Positions 41,991 through 52,308 of a DNA stretch of 64,000 nucleotides are shown piece after piece. A program made the translations under genes and the position numbers. Origin of the DNA: Tissierellales bacterium (lineage in GTDB: Bacteria; Bacillota; Clostridia; Tissierellales; JAOAQY01); the NCBI GenBank assembly GCA_025210965.1, contig JAOAQY010000181.1, forward strand, positions 1-64,000. The letters are read 5' to 3'. Numbering within the stretch: position 1 is the first letter of the stretch; each line of letters opens with the position of its first letter. The notes beneath the pieces were generated by a model that worked only from the letters and a program-made list of their open reading frames with translations, did no database searches and was not told the origin of the DNA.

Positions 41991-42370
41991 AACGTTTAAT
42001 AATATTAACAATGATTTTTATGCTATTTACGGGGATTTGTAGTTTGCAGACGTCATATGCTACAAACATAAGTGAAACAGTAGAGAAAGTAATGAATGCT
42101 GATGACACATTAGATAAGAATGACAATTTGAAGAGTACTGTTTATGGTTTGGGAAGAGGAGCTGTTGATCTTATAGTAATAATAGTAACTGTATTTATTA
42201 TGATTAGAGGACCATTCCTTGCTTTAGCTATTGCAGGAGCAGGAGAAAATCCCCAGAAGAAAGCTGTTGTCAGGACACAAGTCGTATTTGTTGTACTAGG
42301 AATATTGTTCTTAGGTAGTTATTTTAAAATGTTTACATTCTTAACTACGAACATAAGTTTATTTAATTAA
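41987..42370 (+). CDS. VirB2/TrbC-like pilin subunit
   Basis: 127 residues: Sec signal peptide (1-26, ending TSYATN), a short polar stretch, then two hydrophobic helices (VDLIVIIVTVFIMIRGPFLALAIAGAG and VVFVVLGILFLGSY) joined by a basic loop. This is the VirB2/TrbC layout just before a VirB3 gene. Expected at the membrane and cell surface. A hairpin follows its stop (42377-42405) and may raise pilin mRNA over the rest of the operon. Confidence 0.7.
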   Translation: MKRLIILTMIFMLFTGICSLQTSYATNISETVEKVMNADDTLDKNDNLKSTVYGLGRGAVDLIVIIVTVFIMIRGPFLALAIAGAGENPQKKAVVRTQVVFVVLGILFLGSYFKMFTFLTTNISLFN

Positions 42371-42376
42371 GTCTAA

Positions 42377-42405
42377 TGGATATAGTTTTTACTATATCCA
42401 ATTTT
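42377..42405 (+). terminator. Hairpin between pilin and virB3 genes (partial terminator)
   Basis: TGGATATAGT / ACTATATCCA followed by ATTTTCTATT. The T-run is weak, so read-through into the transfer genes is likely. Confidence 0.6.
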
Positions 42406-42424
42406 CTATTAAGGAGGAATTTTA

Positions 42425-42742
42425 ATGTATCCGATACCAACTAAAATGGGTGGAGAGGAAAGATTGTTTAGCATTAAGCAATTGAATCTTCATTTCAATA
42501 AAAAATCTTTAATATACTGCGGATGTATGACTCTAGTATGTTCTCTTGTAAGTAAAGCTTTTTCATTATGGTGGTTATTTCCTGTACTAGGACTCCCACT
42601 AAACATTTTAGCGTATATTCTAGCTAACTTTCAATATCCGAAGTATAGATTTGAGGCCGGAGGAATGGATTTGGACAAATATCTATTAAGAAGGATTAGA
42701 TATAATTATAGTAAAAAAACGTATATAAAAGGAAGAAGATAA
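42425..42742 (+). CDS. PrgI/VirB3-like membrane protein
   Basis: 105 residues, two adjacent membrane helices (about 30-70) and a C-terminal YPKYRFEAGGMDLDKYLLRR motif, as in PrgI-family proteins of Gram-positive T4SS. It probably anchors VirB4. The ribosome site is AAGGAGG. Confidence 0.75.
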   Translation: MYPIPTKMGGEERLFSIKQLNLHFNKKSLIYCGCMTLVCSLVSKAFSLWWLFPVLGLPLNILAYILANFQYPKYRFEAGGMDLDKYLLRRIRYNYSKKTYIKGRR

Positions 42743-43747
42743 ATGCTTGAGATGATAAATAAAATTAAAATAGTTGTGATGCTTATTGCTGTACTGTATG
42801 GGATTGTATTTTTAGTTATTTTGTTAAGAAAACAAAATAGACTTTCGAATAAAACTAACGAAAAACAAAATAAAGCAAAATCTAAGCAAAGAAATTTTGA
42901 TGGTCTAGATAAGATGATTGATTTTGATATGATAAAAACGTTTAGCACAGACAATCCCATTGGTGTTGTGATAGAGGATGTAAGGAATGTATATCTTGGA
43001 ATAGTATCAGTAGATGGTATTAATTATAATTTAACAGATGTTAGTGACAGAGAATCATTAGAAAGTGGTTTTCAGACACTTTTAAATGGTTTAGATTATA
43101 AAATAAAAATTGTAGTACAGAGTAGAAAAATTGAAATCGATAATTTTGCAGTACAATATACTGAAAATTTAAAAAGAATTGAAAAATCAATTATGCATGA
43201 ACAATCTAAATTGAATATGTTAATAAGTAAGAAAGATAATACTAAAAAAATTGAAGAAGTAAAAGATAAATTAGATAAGTTGAGAAGTCAATATGAGTAT
43301 GGGATAAAACTTAATAATTATATTTTAAGTAAGTGTGAAAATGAAAATATTCTTGATAAAAAGTATTATATATGCTTTCCGTATTATCATAATGCATCGC
43401 AATATAAAGAAAATCTTACAGATGAAGAAATTTTAGTTAATGCATTCTATGATTTAAGCAATAAAGCGGAGTCAATTATTGGTTCTCTTCATAGATGTGG
43501 TCTAAATTCAAAGGTGTTAACTGGGCATGAAATAGGGGAGCTCTATTATAGAACTTATAATAGAGGTGACAGTGAAGTTTACAAATACAAAAAAGCAATT
43601 GCTAATAATTTCAGTCATTTATATACTTCTTCAGAAGCAGTAGAAGTTAAAGCACTTAAAAGAAGAGTAGATGAGTTACAAAAGTTAGAAGATGGATTAA
43701 ATGAAAAGAAAGGCGAAATTAAGGAAGGAGGATTAATTCTTGATTAA
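42743..43747 (+). CDS. Membrane-anchored T4SS protein resembling the VirB4 N-terminal domain
   Basis: 334 residues. One N-terminal membrane helix (9-29), a domain with IGVVIEDVRNVYLGIVSVDGINY and GFQTLLNGLDYKIKIVVQSRKIEID, a coiled coil (about 135-190), then LHRCGLNSKVLTGHEIGELYYRTY. The second and last blocks resemble the N-terminal, non-ATPase region of VirB4/TraC proteins. It lies directly before VirB4, with an 8-bp overlap. Function is probably structural. Confidence 0.6.
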   Translation: MLEMINKIKIVVMLIAVLYGIVFLVILLRKQNRLSNKTNEKQNKAKSKQRNFDGLDKMIDFDMIKTFSTDNPIGVVIEDVRNVYLGIVSVDGINYNLTDVSDRESLESGFQTLLNGLDYKIKIVVQSRKIEIDNFAVQYTENLKRIEKSIMHEQSKLNMLISKKDNTKKIEEVKDKLDKLRSQYEYGIKLNNYILSKCENENILDKKYYICFPYYHNASQYKENLTDEEILVNAFYDLSNKAESIIGSLHRCGLNSKVLTGHEIGELYYRTYNRGDSEVYKYKKAIANNFSHLYTSSEAVEVKALKRRVDELQKLEDGLNEKKGEIKEGGLILD

Positions 43748-45689
43748 ACTTCGTAAAAAAAGAAAAATTTTCAATCATGCTAAGGAAGAGAAGCTTAAAG
43801 TAGAAGAAAATTCTAAATCAATATTAGAAGAAAATCAAAGGAAGCTAAAAGATTTATTGTCTTCTGATACTATAGATTTTGAGACTGACCCTCGATATGC
43901 TATTATGGGTGATCAATATTATATGAAAAATCTATATGTAGGATTTTTGCCGGAATCAGTACTGTTTGCTTCATTTCTTCATGAACTATACAGTTTTGGA
44001 AACATAGAAACTAGTATTTCAATAGATCCAATAGATACAGAGACAGCCAAGAGAGAACTATCTAAAGCTAGAACAAACTTCGAAACTGAGGTACTCACTT
44101 CAGAAGGAAGTAACCGTACCGATGATATGGCAAGTAAGACTAATGAAGCAAGTAGACTGAGAGCAGAAATAAGGGATGGTCTTAATAAATTATATAATGT
44201 TACTATACTTTCCACGATTTATGATAAAACATTACGTGGATTAAATAATAATGCTGACCAATTAAAGAGCATCATGGGGCAAACTGATATAGGTATTAGA
44301 TCAGCTGTATTTTCACAAGAAGATGTATTCAGGAGTAATAAACCGTTAATGATCAATAAATTTACAGAAAATCATATTTTTGATAAACGTTCATTAGCTT
44401 GTATTTTTCCTTTTACATCTGGAAATCTCAATCACATCGGTGGAGTACCAATTGGAGTTAATAAAGATAATGGTTTACCTGTAATTTACAATAATTTTTC
44501 AGAAGAATTATCAAACTATAACTTTGTTATTTTTGCAGAATCTGGTGGTGGAAAATCTTCTTTTATGAAGGCATTATCATCAAGAAGTGCAACTCTTGAT
44601 GTTATTCAAAACTTTTCTATAGATGTTGAACCTGAATATAATCACACATGCCTTCAACTAGGAGGAGAGATAATAAGAATAGCATATGATACGGAGACTA
44701 TTATCAATTTTTTCGATATTGAAGCAGATGAAATTGAGAATAAAATAACGAAAGTTATAGAAAAGAAAGTCCTGTTGCAAAAGAAAATAGATAGTGTAAC
44801 TGGAATGATAATGACAATGGCTAAAGGACAATCTGGGAAAAATAAATTCTATGATGACACATCAAGAGAATTAATAAGAAATGCCGTTGTAGAGGTTTAC
44901 AGACCTTTACATATAACTGACAAAGTGGAGTCTTTATATGAAGATGTAGATAGTTCTGAAGAAGGATTATCTCTAGGTAAAATAAAGAAGCAAATGCCAA
45001 CCTTTTCAGATTTTTATCGTGAGTTAAAAAGTCATTCAAAAAGTAATGTCACAGATACATTTACACCATATTATGATTACTTACTTTTAATATTAAAGAA
45101 ATTTAGTAAAGAAGAAAATGGTACATTCACATGCTTTGATGGACAAAGCACAGTTAAAATAACTAAGGATATTCCATTTGTAAACTTTGATGTAAGCGAA
45201 TTAAATGAAGAAACTGAGCTTCCAATTGCACAGCATATAATTTGTGAATTTTTATGGGAGCAAGTTATTAAAAAAAATAATAAGGGGCATAAAATCAGAA
45301 TGATAATTGATGAGGCATGGAGATTAGCACCTTATGAAGATTCGGTCAAGTTTTTAGTAAAAGGATTTAGAAGAGCAAGAAAGAAAAATACTAGTTTTGT
45401 AGTGGTTACTCAGCAGTTTGATACATTTTACACTGAGGATACAAAACCAATTATTGAAAACTCTGCTACAAAACTATTTTTACCTCCAGATGATACATCT
45501 CTGGAAAATATTGCAAAAGTATTTAAGTTAAAAAATAGTGAGGCACAATATTTGAAAAACTGTATACGAGGAGAGGGTTTACTAAAAGTTAGTAGTAACA
45601 GTATTAAATTGAAAGTAGAGATACCTGATTTTGAGTGGGAGTTTATCGAAACAAATCAAAACAAGATAAACAAGAGGGTAGGTGCATAG
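43740..45689 (+). CDS. virB4: VirB4-type T4SS ATPase
   Basis: 649 residues, TTG start with AAGGAAGGAGG 6 nt upstream. Walker A AESGGGKSS is near residues 265-274 and Walker B RMIIDEAWRLA near 519-529, followed by FVVVTQQFDTF. The energising ATPase of the conjugation channel, at the inner face of the membrane. Its N-terminal domain is short, which fits the separate preceding protein supplying part of it. Confidence 0.93.
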   Translation: MIKLRKKRKIFNHAKEEKLKVEENSKSILEENQRKLKDLLSSDTIDFETDPRYAIMGDQYYMKNLYVGFLPESVLFASFLHELYSFGNIETSISIDPIDTETAKRELSKARTNFETEVLTSEGSNRTDDMASKTNEASRLRAEIRDGLNKLYNVTILSTIYDKTLRGLNNNADQLKSIMGQTDIGIRSAVFSQEDVFRSNKPLMINKFTENHIFDKRSLACIFPFTSGNLNHIGGVPIGVNKDNGLPVIYNNFSEELSNYNFVIFAESGGGKSSFMKALSSRSATLDVIQNFSIDVEPEYNHTCLQLGGEIIRIAYDTETIINFFDIEADEIENKITKVIEKKVLLQKKIDSVTGMIMTMAKGQSGKNKFYDDTSRELIRNAVVEVYRPLHITDKVESLYEDVDSSEEGLSLGKIKKQMPTFSDFYRELKSHSKSNVTDTFTPYYDYLLLILKKFSKEENGTFTCFDGQSTVKITKDIPFVNFDVSELNEETELPIAQHIICEFLWEQVIKKNNKGHKIRMIIDEAWRLAPYEDSVKFLVKGFRRARKKNTSFVVVTQQFDTFYTEDTKPIIENSATKLFLPPDDTSLENIAKVFKLKNSEAQYLKNCIRGEGLLKVSSNSIKLKVEIPDFEWEFIETNQNKINKRVGA

Positions 45690-45691
45690 TA

Positions 45692-48631
45692 ATGCATAAA
45701 GATAATAAAGTAAGAAAATTTATTTTGAGTAAGAAGTACTTTATAACTTTAGGAATACTGATTCTGCTTTTCATGGATTCAACTCATGCAGGTATAATAA
45801 TGGATGCTACAACTACAGTACTAGATACGGTGTTATCCTTTTTTTTAAGACAATTTGCAACAATTTTAGATGCTGTGTTTTTTGAATCCGGATTAGTAAA
45901 TAGAATAGATTCTGTAGTATATAATCAGGGAAGCGTTCTTACTATGAATAAAGGTCCTGCTGATAGCATTACAAAAACATTGGCTTCGTTATATTTATTA
46001 TTTAATGATATAACTGAAGTTTTCATGATTCCAATAGGATTGTTATTTACTTTTTTCTTGCAAAGAGCAGGTGATAATCCAATCAGAAAGGCTCAAATGA
46101 AAGATTTTGGAACAAAATTACTATTTGTCTTTTTATTACTGACATGTATGCCTAGTATATTAGATGTAATAATTTTAGTTAATAATTCTTTGGTAAAAAT
46201 TATGTATTCAGCAGTTGTAGGAATTATTAATGGAGATCAAGAGTTATTGAAACAAGGCTTAATATTAAATTATATGAAAAAACAAGCCTTTGATACTGGA
46301 ACAACGGTACATGCAGTAACATATTTGATGGCAGTATTTATAAACGTATGGATGGTGTTTTATTACTTTATTAGAGATATATCCATTTCGTTTTTATTTG
46401 TGTGCTTTCCAATCATCTCAGTAATACATCCTTTTAAAAGGGGTGCTGTTGCAATGTGGTTCCAAGAGATCAATAGTAATATCTTTACCCAGACTATACA
46501 TTCTATATGTATGACTGTAGCAATATCAATTGCATATTTTTCTTCTTCAAGTGTAACTGGGCAAGAAATGTCATTTTCTCAAGCGATGTATGTAATGACA
46601 GCATTCGCCTTTGTAATACCATTTACATCTACTTTAAAAGGATTTTTGGGACTTGAAGGAAGAGTTGGTGGTGCAAAAGCTATGGCAGGTATAGGTATGC
46701 TTTATGGAGCGTATAGAGTAGGAACGATGGGTGTCCAAGGCTTAAAAAGAGGAGTGTCAAACTTTAAAGAAGGATTATCTCAAGGTGTTGGAGCATTAGG
46801 TGATTATAAACAATTAAGAGAGTCTGGCAGTATAGATCCTAAAACGGGTCAACTTTCTACAATAAATAATAGAGGGAAAGTTATCACTGAAGCTGATGTT
46901 AAGAATAGATTAAACACTGCAAGAAAGAATACACTAAGGGGATTAGCTTCGACATACACCGGAGTAACCTTTGGTTTAGGTACTACTGCAGGAGCAATGG
47001 CTTTTGGAAACCCATCAACAGCAATTATGATGGGAGCCGGAGCCGGATACTTAGGTAGTCAAATTGGTGATAAAGTGGGCTCTATAACATCAAGTGCGAT
47101 TTCTACTTCAAAAGGAACCTATGATTTAGTTAAATTATCACAATCACATCAGTCAGAAAAAGATAAGAAGCTGGGGATTACGTCACCAGTATTACAGAAT
47201 ACTAAGTATAAAGAAAAAGAACAAAGAGCAAGAATGGCAGAGAAAATATTTGATAACTTCGGGATGCCTAATTTAGGTAATCTTAGTTACTCTTTATTAT
47301 CAAATAATAATTTGTCATCTGAAGAAATTCAAGGTGTTAAAGATGCAGAACTATATATAGACAAAAATCAATCAGTCTTATATAAGAACACAAATGAAGG
47401 TAAAAAAATATTACGTGTAGGAAAAGGTGACTCTACCGTAAGTAAACCTTCCACAAGGAAAGTAACTTTCAATAATGGTGAATTAGCTCTAAGTGATAGT
47501 AGAAAAGATCAGTTAATGAGAAATGCAAATGATTTCGCCCAAGCAGAACTTTCTTCATCTATATTTGATACTGCAAATATGGTTATAGACAAAGAAGGAT
47601 TAAAGACAGGTTCCCTTGAAGCTTCTAATCTATTCGCGGAATTAACAAGTGGTGGACTATTAGATTCAAATAGTCCATATTATAATAAAAATCTGTCTAA
47701 AAATTTTGGTAAAATAAGGGACACTCAATTTAATAGTTTACAGACGAAAGAAATACAGAATATGAGTAATATGAGAAATAATTTAGGTTTGGATAACTTA
47801 GTAGTAAATGGAGCTCAGAAACCATTTGAAGGTACTGATATGTATTTCAATATGGATTCTGAACTACTGAGTATGGCAAGTAAAAGTTCAGAAAATTTAT
47901 CCATGGTAACGAATTGGGATACAAATATGGATCCAAATCAGTTGATGGGATTAAGTGGTTCAGGATATTCATTAGCAAGTGCCACAGGAACAACTTATTT
48001 CAGTTTATCAAATAACGGAGATAGACAAGCAATAGGTTATGGTCCAGGGAAACAAACTTTATCAGGAAATCAACTTGAAATGGCCCCTGTAAAAATTGAA
48101 AATGGAAAAATATTGGAAGATCAGGTGAAGTATGCATTAGAAGGAAATGGATTTTATAATAAAGCACCTTCAAATACTCAATATTTCACCGAACCACAAC
48201 AAAGATTTGGAGAACGAATAGTAGAGAAAATAGAGCCGAATTCACAAATGATGGTTACAGTATCATTAGATAGTTCATCAATGACTGGTGAATATGGAGT
48301 ATACGATGTAAGTAATAATAATTTCCTTGGCAATGCACCTATTCCTGAAAGTTATATTAATAAAGGAATGGAAATGAATGGCCAAGTGTATCATCTCCAG
48401 TCTGATTCAACAGGAGGGATACTACTTAATGGAACTAGAGGTATGACTGATATAGATTTGCATAATGCTTATGCAATTCAAAATAAGCAGTCATTCTCAA
48501 GCTATGAGTTAGAAAAAGCAGTCGAATTTGAAATATCTAAAATTATAAGTGAAAAAAATGATATAAAGAATTTGATTGCACAATTCAATAATACTAACAA
48601 ATATAATTCTAGTATAAACGATATTCAATAA
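45692..48631 (+). CDS. VirB6/TrbL-type channel protein with long soluble tail
   Basis: 979 residues from the ATG at 45692; an upstream in-frame start would lie inside virB4. Six or more membrane helices lie in residues 10-330, the VirB6/TrbL core. A Gly/Ala-rich linker with further hydrophobic stretches (about 420-460) follows, then a soluble region of about 500 residues rich in Ser and Asn, probably outside the membrane. Such tails are known in Gram-positive VirB6 proteins. A strong hairpin follows the stop. Confidence 0.8.
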   Translation: MHKDNKVRKFILSKKYFITLGILILLFMDSTHAGIIMDATTTVLDTVLSFFLRQFATILDAVFFESGLVNRIDSVVYNQGSVLTMNKGPADSITKTLASLYLLFNDITEVFMIPIGLLFTFFLQRAGDNPIRKAQMKDFGTKLLFVFLLLTCMPSILDVIILVNNSLVKIMYSAVVGIINGDQELLKQGLILNYMKKQAFDTGTTVHAVTYLMAVFINVWMVFYYFIRDISISFLFVCFPIISVIHPFKRGAVAMWFQEINSNIFTQTIHSICMTVAISIAYFSSSSVTGQEMSFSQAMYVMTAFAFVIPFTSTLKGFLGLEGRVGGAKAMAGIGMLYGAYRVGTMGVQGLKRGVSNFKEGLSQGVGALGDYKQLRESGSIDPKTGQLSTINNRGKVITEADVKNRLNTARKNTLRGLASTYTGVTFGLGTTAGAMAFGNPSTAIMMGAGAGYLGSQIGDKVGSITSSAISTSKGTYDLVKLSQSHQSEKDKKLGITSPVLQNTKYKEKEQRARMAEKIFDNFGMPNLGNLSYSLLSNNNLSSEEIQGVKDAELYIDKNQSVLYKNTNEGKKILRVGKGDSTVSKPSTRKVTFNNGELALSDSRKDQLMRNANDFAQAELSSSIFDTANMVIDKEGLKTGSLEASNLFAELTSGGLLDSNSPYYNKNLSKNFGKIRDTQFNSLQTKEIQNMSNMRNNLGLDNLVVNGAQKPFEGTDMYFNMDSELLSMASKSSENLSMVTNWDTNMDPNQLMGLSGSGYSLASATGTTYFSLSNNGDRQAIGYGPGKQTLSGNQLEMAPVKIENGKILEDQVKYALEGNGFYNKAPSNTQYFTEPQQRFGERIVEKIEPNSQMMVTVSLDSSSMTGEYGVYDVSNNNFLGNAPIPESYINKGMEMNGQVYHLQSDSTGGILLNGTRGMTDIDLHNAYAIQNKQSFSSYELEKAVEFEISKIISEKNDIKNLIAQFNNTNKYNSSINDIQ

Positions 48632-48633
48632 TA

Positions 48634-48671
48634 AAATCTTTGGGAAGCTATAATGAGCTTCCCAAAGATTT
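48634..48671 (+). terminator. Strong hairpin inside the transfer operon
   Basis: AAATCTTTGGGAAGCT / AGCTTCCCAAAGATTT, 16 perfect base pairs with a 6-nt loop, then CTATC. Without a long T-run it may be a partial terminator or an mRNA-processing barrier. Confidence 0.65.
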
Positions 48672-48689
48672 CTATCATGAGGTATTAGT

Positions 48690-50360
48690 ATGAGTAAAAG
48701 ATTAAAAAATATTGCTAGTGAAGAGACAAAACAATTAATCAAAAATGTAATACTAAAAAAAATATTAGGAAAATTACTAGCTTTTTTAGGTGTAAACGCA
48801 CTACCTATTATTGGGGGCATAATTGTAGTTTCATTAATTATAGGGGGGTCTAGTAGTATATTCACTTGGTTTAGTAATACTTTTAGTTCATCTTTAGTCA
48901 GTGATATAGAGAAAATGCAAGAATGGTCCAAAAACTTAACAGATGAAGAAATAGAAGAAATTATGGCAAGTGGAAGTACAATAAATCCTAGAAAAATTCC
49001 TGATTATATTGATTCTGAAAAGAAAAGTATAGAATCAAACAAAAAAATTAAAATTGAAGTTAAAGAGACTGTAATAGATGATGGAGATAGAGATATAGAT
49101 ACTTGGGAAGAAGATTACGAGCTAAAATTATATAATGCATCATATCCATACAGACTGCAATGGAAATTGATTGCAGGTATAGATATTATTATTGATAATG
49201 ACAATATAATTAATCAAGTAGAAGATTATATGAGTCCTAAATATGAATGGGGATATGATTCATACTCTAAGGATGTTACAAATTCAGAATATCATTATGT
49301 AAAAAGAGTATGTGATGGTGACGAAGATGAAACAATTACAATTACACACACTGAAAAAAGATACCCCCTTCCATATTTAAAGAAAGTAGAAGGTGTTTTT
49401 AATGACTATACTTTTTCATACGATGAAGATGTAGTTACAAAAGATGAGGACTGGAGCGAACCGTATAACGTTACCAGTAGAACTTATAGGCATAGAGTAA
49501 AAATTGGACCAGGTGATTATGAAACTCATACGGATACATATTATTCGTATTATAGAAAAAAACAAAAAATAGTCATGGATATAGCTAAATCTGTTGAACA
49601 AGAACCTAGGATTGATAGAATAACAGGTGTTTTTGAAGAAAATAAAGCAACTGTAGTAGATATAGGCCTACTTTCTTCAGTAGTAAATGCTATGCCAGAT
49701 ACTCAATATCTGGTTGAGGACTTAATAAACACGATAGCTATAATAGGTATAGAAAATGGTGGAATACAAGGTACTCCTTTTAACCCTAACATACCTATTA
49801 TTCAAGGAGATTGGACTAGAGCAGATTTACTTGATACAGCGATGTCTCTATTGGATTTATACTATTTTTGGGGAGGTAAATATCCTAAAAAAGGAGCAAA
49901 TCCTGAATGGGGAAAACCAAAAGTTGTATCAGCTAAGGCAAATTGGGCAACTAATAAAGTTTTACCATATGGTATGGACTGTAGCGGTTTCGTAGATTGG
50001 GTATATTATCAAATGCTTGGTACAGTTCTTGCTAAAGGTGGAGGTACATCCTCTCAGGTAGCAAATACTTATCCAATAACGGAGAGCGAACTAAAAATAG
50101 GAGATCTAGGATTCCTTAATTTAGGTAATAAAGGTTATAATCATGTGGGGATATATGCCGGGAAGGTTAATGGTAAGAATGTTTTTATACATTGTGGGGG
50201 ACGTCATTTTAAGGATTCTACCCATCGAGCCGGAAGAGTTTTAATTTCATACAATGATGGTACATCTTATAAGGGTAATAAATCTACTAACTTTAAGTAT
50301 TTTAGGAGAGTGTATGTAAATTTCAAAGATGATAATGTAGTAGGGAGTGTAAATCAGTAA
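48690..50360 (+). CDS. NlpC/P60 cell-wall hydrolase of the T4SS
   Basis: 556 residues: a membrane anchor at about 30-60, a Tyr/Asp-rich extracellular region, and a C-terminal NlpC/P60 peptidase (about 395-550) with catalytic Cys in GMDCSGFVDW (about 430) and His in NHVGIYAGK (about 485). In Gram-positive conjugation systems such VirB1-like enzymes open the peptidoglycan for the channel. Confidence 0.9.
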   Translation: MSKRLKNIASEETKQLIKNVILKKILGKLLAFLGVNALPIIGGIIVVSLIIGGSSSIFTWFSNTFSSSLVSDIEKMQEWSKNLTDEEIEEIMASGSTINPRKIPDYIDSEKKSIESNKKIKIEVKETVIDDGDRDIDTWEEDYELKLYNASYPYRLQWKLIAGIDIIIDNDNIINQVEDYMSPKYEWGYDSYSKDVTNSEYHYVKRVCDGDEDETITITHTEKRYPLPYLKKVEGVFNDYTFSYDEDVVTKDEDWSEPYNVTSRTYRHRVKIGPGDYETHTDTYYSYYRKKQKIVMDIAKSVEQEPRIDRITGVFEENKATVVDIGLLSSVVNAMPDTQYLVEDLINTIAIIGIENGGIQGTPFNPNIPIIQGDWTRADLLDTAMSLLDLYYFWGGKYPKKGANPEWGKPKVVSAKANWATNKVLPYGMDCSGFVDWVYYQMLGTVLAKGGGTSSQVANTYPITESELKIGDLGFLNLGNKGYNHVGIYAGKVNGKNVFIHCGGRHFKDSTHRAGRVLISYNDGTSYKGNKSTNFKYFRRVYVNFKDDNVVGSVNQ

Positions 50361-51425
50361 ATGGAAAAATTAAAGAAAACGCTATTAGTTTTGTCAATAA
50401 TCTTATTTCTGATTTTTATCATAATGTATACTTTTGGTGATTATTTAGATTTAGAAAAAATATCCGAAGAAAGAGAAATTGAGAATCTAGAAGTCAATAT
50501 TTCAGAAACAACAGATAGTGATGAATTAGCAGAGTTGTACGGGAAAAAAATAGATAAGATATATAAAACAGAAACTGAAAAAAGATACGGTAATAATCTA
50601 GAAAAGTATTCTGATGCCCAAATAATAATAAATCAGTTTGTTGAATATATCAATACTAATGACTATATTAATGCATATAGAATGATAAATAAAAGTTTTT
50701 GTGAAAGAATGGACTATACCATAGAAAAATTCGAAAAAGAATTTTCCTTTGATACTCCTAGAGGGTTTCACATAAATGCTTTTGAGGTTTTAAATGAGAA
50801 AGTATTTATTAGTGTTAATATGTTTGATTACAATTTAGATTTTGAGACTAATATATCTGCAGATGAATATTCTGAGGATATTAGAGATATAAATCTTCTA
50901 ATTGACACAAACAACAAAGTAACCTTAAACGCTGACATAGACTCGGAGAAATTTGCCTTAAAGGATTCTTCGGCTGAGGAAATTTATATAACCGGTTTAG
51001 ATGTGTTTTTTTGGAGATATGATATTACCATCGATGACATAGAAAAAATATCTAATAACTTAAAATTGTCAGTATCTTTAATAGAAACGATTAATAACGA
51101 TATTATTAAGTATGATAATAAATTAGAAGAATACTTTTCTTTAAATCAAGATATATTTCTAGATGTATATGGTATTTTCAGATTTTCAACATTTAATGAA
51201 TTTACAAAGGATATTTCTAAAGTAGAAAATATCAAGTACTGTAAAATAAGTAATAAAGGTATCTTGAGCTTAGGAAATACTATAATAATTCCTTTGGTTA
51301 TAGAAATGGAGAATTCAGAAACAGTAGTGTTAAATTTTAAAATAGTTAAAGAGAAGTTTATTGATGAGACTAAGCTATATTTATATTATTCACCAGGAGG
51401 TGAGAACATAGATGATATCCCATAA
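50361..51425 (+). CDS. Membrane-anchored NTF2-like T4SS protein, copy 1
   Basis: 354 residues; the start directly follows the previous stop. One N-terminal membrane helix (about 8-26), then an extracellular part containing FVEYINTNDYINAYRMINKSF, typical of NTF2-like domains in Gram-positive VirB8/TcpC analogues. The next gene has a similar layout. Probable scaffold of the channel outside the membrane. Confidence 0.6.
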   Translation: MEKLKKTLLVLSIILFLIFIIMYTFGDYLDLEKISEEREIENLEVNISETTDSDELAELYGKKIDKIYKTETEKRYGNNLEKYSDAQIIINQFVEYINTNDYINAYRMINKSFCERMDYTIEKFEKEFSFDTPRGFHINAFEVLNEKVFISVNMFDYNLDFETNISADEYSEDIRDINLLIDTNNKVTLNADIDSEKFALKDSSAEEIYITGLDVFFWRYDITIDDIEKISNNLKLSVSLIETINNDIIKYDNKLEEYFSLNQDIFLDVYGIFRFSTFNEFTKDISKVENIKYCKISNKGILSLGNTIIIPLVIEMENSETVVLNFKIVKEKFIDETKLYLYYSPGGENIDDIP

Positions 51426-52308
51426 AAGGAAAATCATAATTTTAATCTTACCGCTGATTCTCATATTATTAATTTTTGCTAAGCTCAATCAAATGGAACT
51501 AAAGCAACTAGAAAAAGAAAATAGTAATGAATTAAAAATTGAAGAGAGTTATTATGCAGAGGCAGAAGAATTAGGCCTAGAGGGAGATAACCTATTAGTA
51601 AATAAAGTGATAAGAAAAATAAAAATTGTTAGTGATAAAGATAGAAGATTAAAATTATTAATTGGAATACTTCACAACTACGATTCTTATATTTATTCAG
51701 GTCAGTATGAGAAAGCGTATGAAATGTTAGATAAAGATTATACTGATACATTTGGAATGTCGTTTGAGTTATTTAAAAAACTATATTCAAGAAAAAGCAG
51801 AAAAGATTATGTAATATCTAGTATTGATGAAAAAGGACTAGACAAGTACGTCATTACAAGGATAAATATGAATGGAAATAATAGTTATACTCCAGAACGT
51901 TTATCTATAATAAAGAATCAGAATGATGGAAAGTACTTTATCACTCTGAATGGACTAAGTGAAAAGGTAATAGTTGATATGGAGATTGAATGTCAAAGTA
52001 TAAAACTTAATATCATAGAAAGGTATCATATAGGAGATCTTGTAGCATATAAAATTTTAATAACGAATAATAGTTATAAACCACTTATTTTAAAAGGTAC
52101 ACCAGATTCAATTTATGGCTCGTTTAATAAACAAAATGTAACTCACAAAATATTAAATATGCAAAAAACTGATTTTGGTGAAGAGTATACTGTTTTGCAA
52201 GGTCAATCTAAACTTCTGATAGTAGAATTTAATACTAAGAATAATCTTGATATCATTGGATTTAAAACTTTAGATGACGAATTGATAGAATTCAATCTCA
52301 TAAACTAA
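51412..52308 (+). CDS. Membrane-anchored NTF2-like T4SS protein, copy 2
   Basis: 298 residues, ATG overlapping the previous gene by 14 bp, with GGAGGTGAG upstream. N-terminal membrane helix (8-24), then ILHNYDSYIYSGQYEKAYEMLDKDY, the same NTF2-like motif as its neighbour, and a C-terminal beta-rich domain (about 185-298). Probably forms a complex with the preceding protein. Confidence 0.6.
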   Translation: MISHKRKIIILILPLILILLIFAKLNQMELKQLEKENSNELKIEESYYAEAEELGLEGDNLLVNKVIRKIKIVSDKDRRLKLLIGILHNYDSYIYSGQYEKAYEMLDKDYTDTFGMSFELFKKLYSRKSRKDYVISSIDEKGLDKYVITRINMNGNNSYTPERLSIIKNQNDGKYFITLNGLSEKVIVDMEIECQSIKLNIIERYHIGDLVAYKILITNNSYKPLILKGTPDSIYGSFNKQNVTHKILNMQKTDFGEEYTVLQGQSKLLIVEFNTKNNLDIIGFKTLDDELIEFNLIN

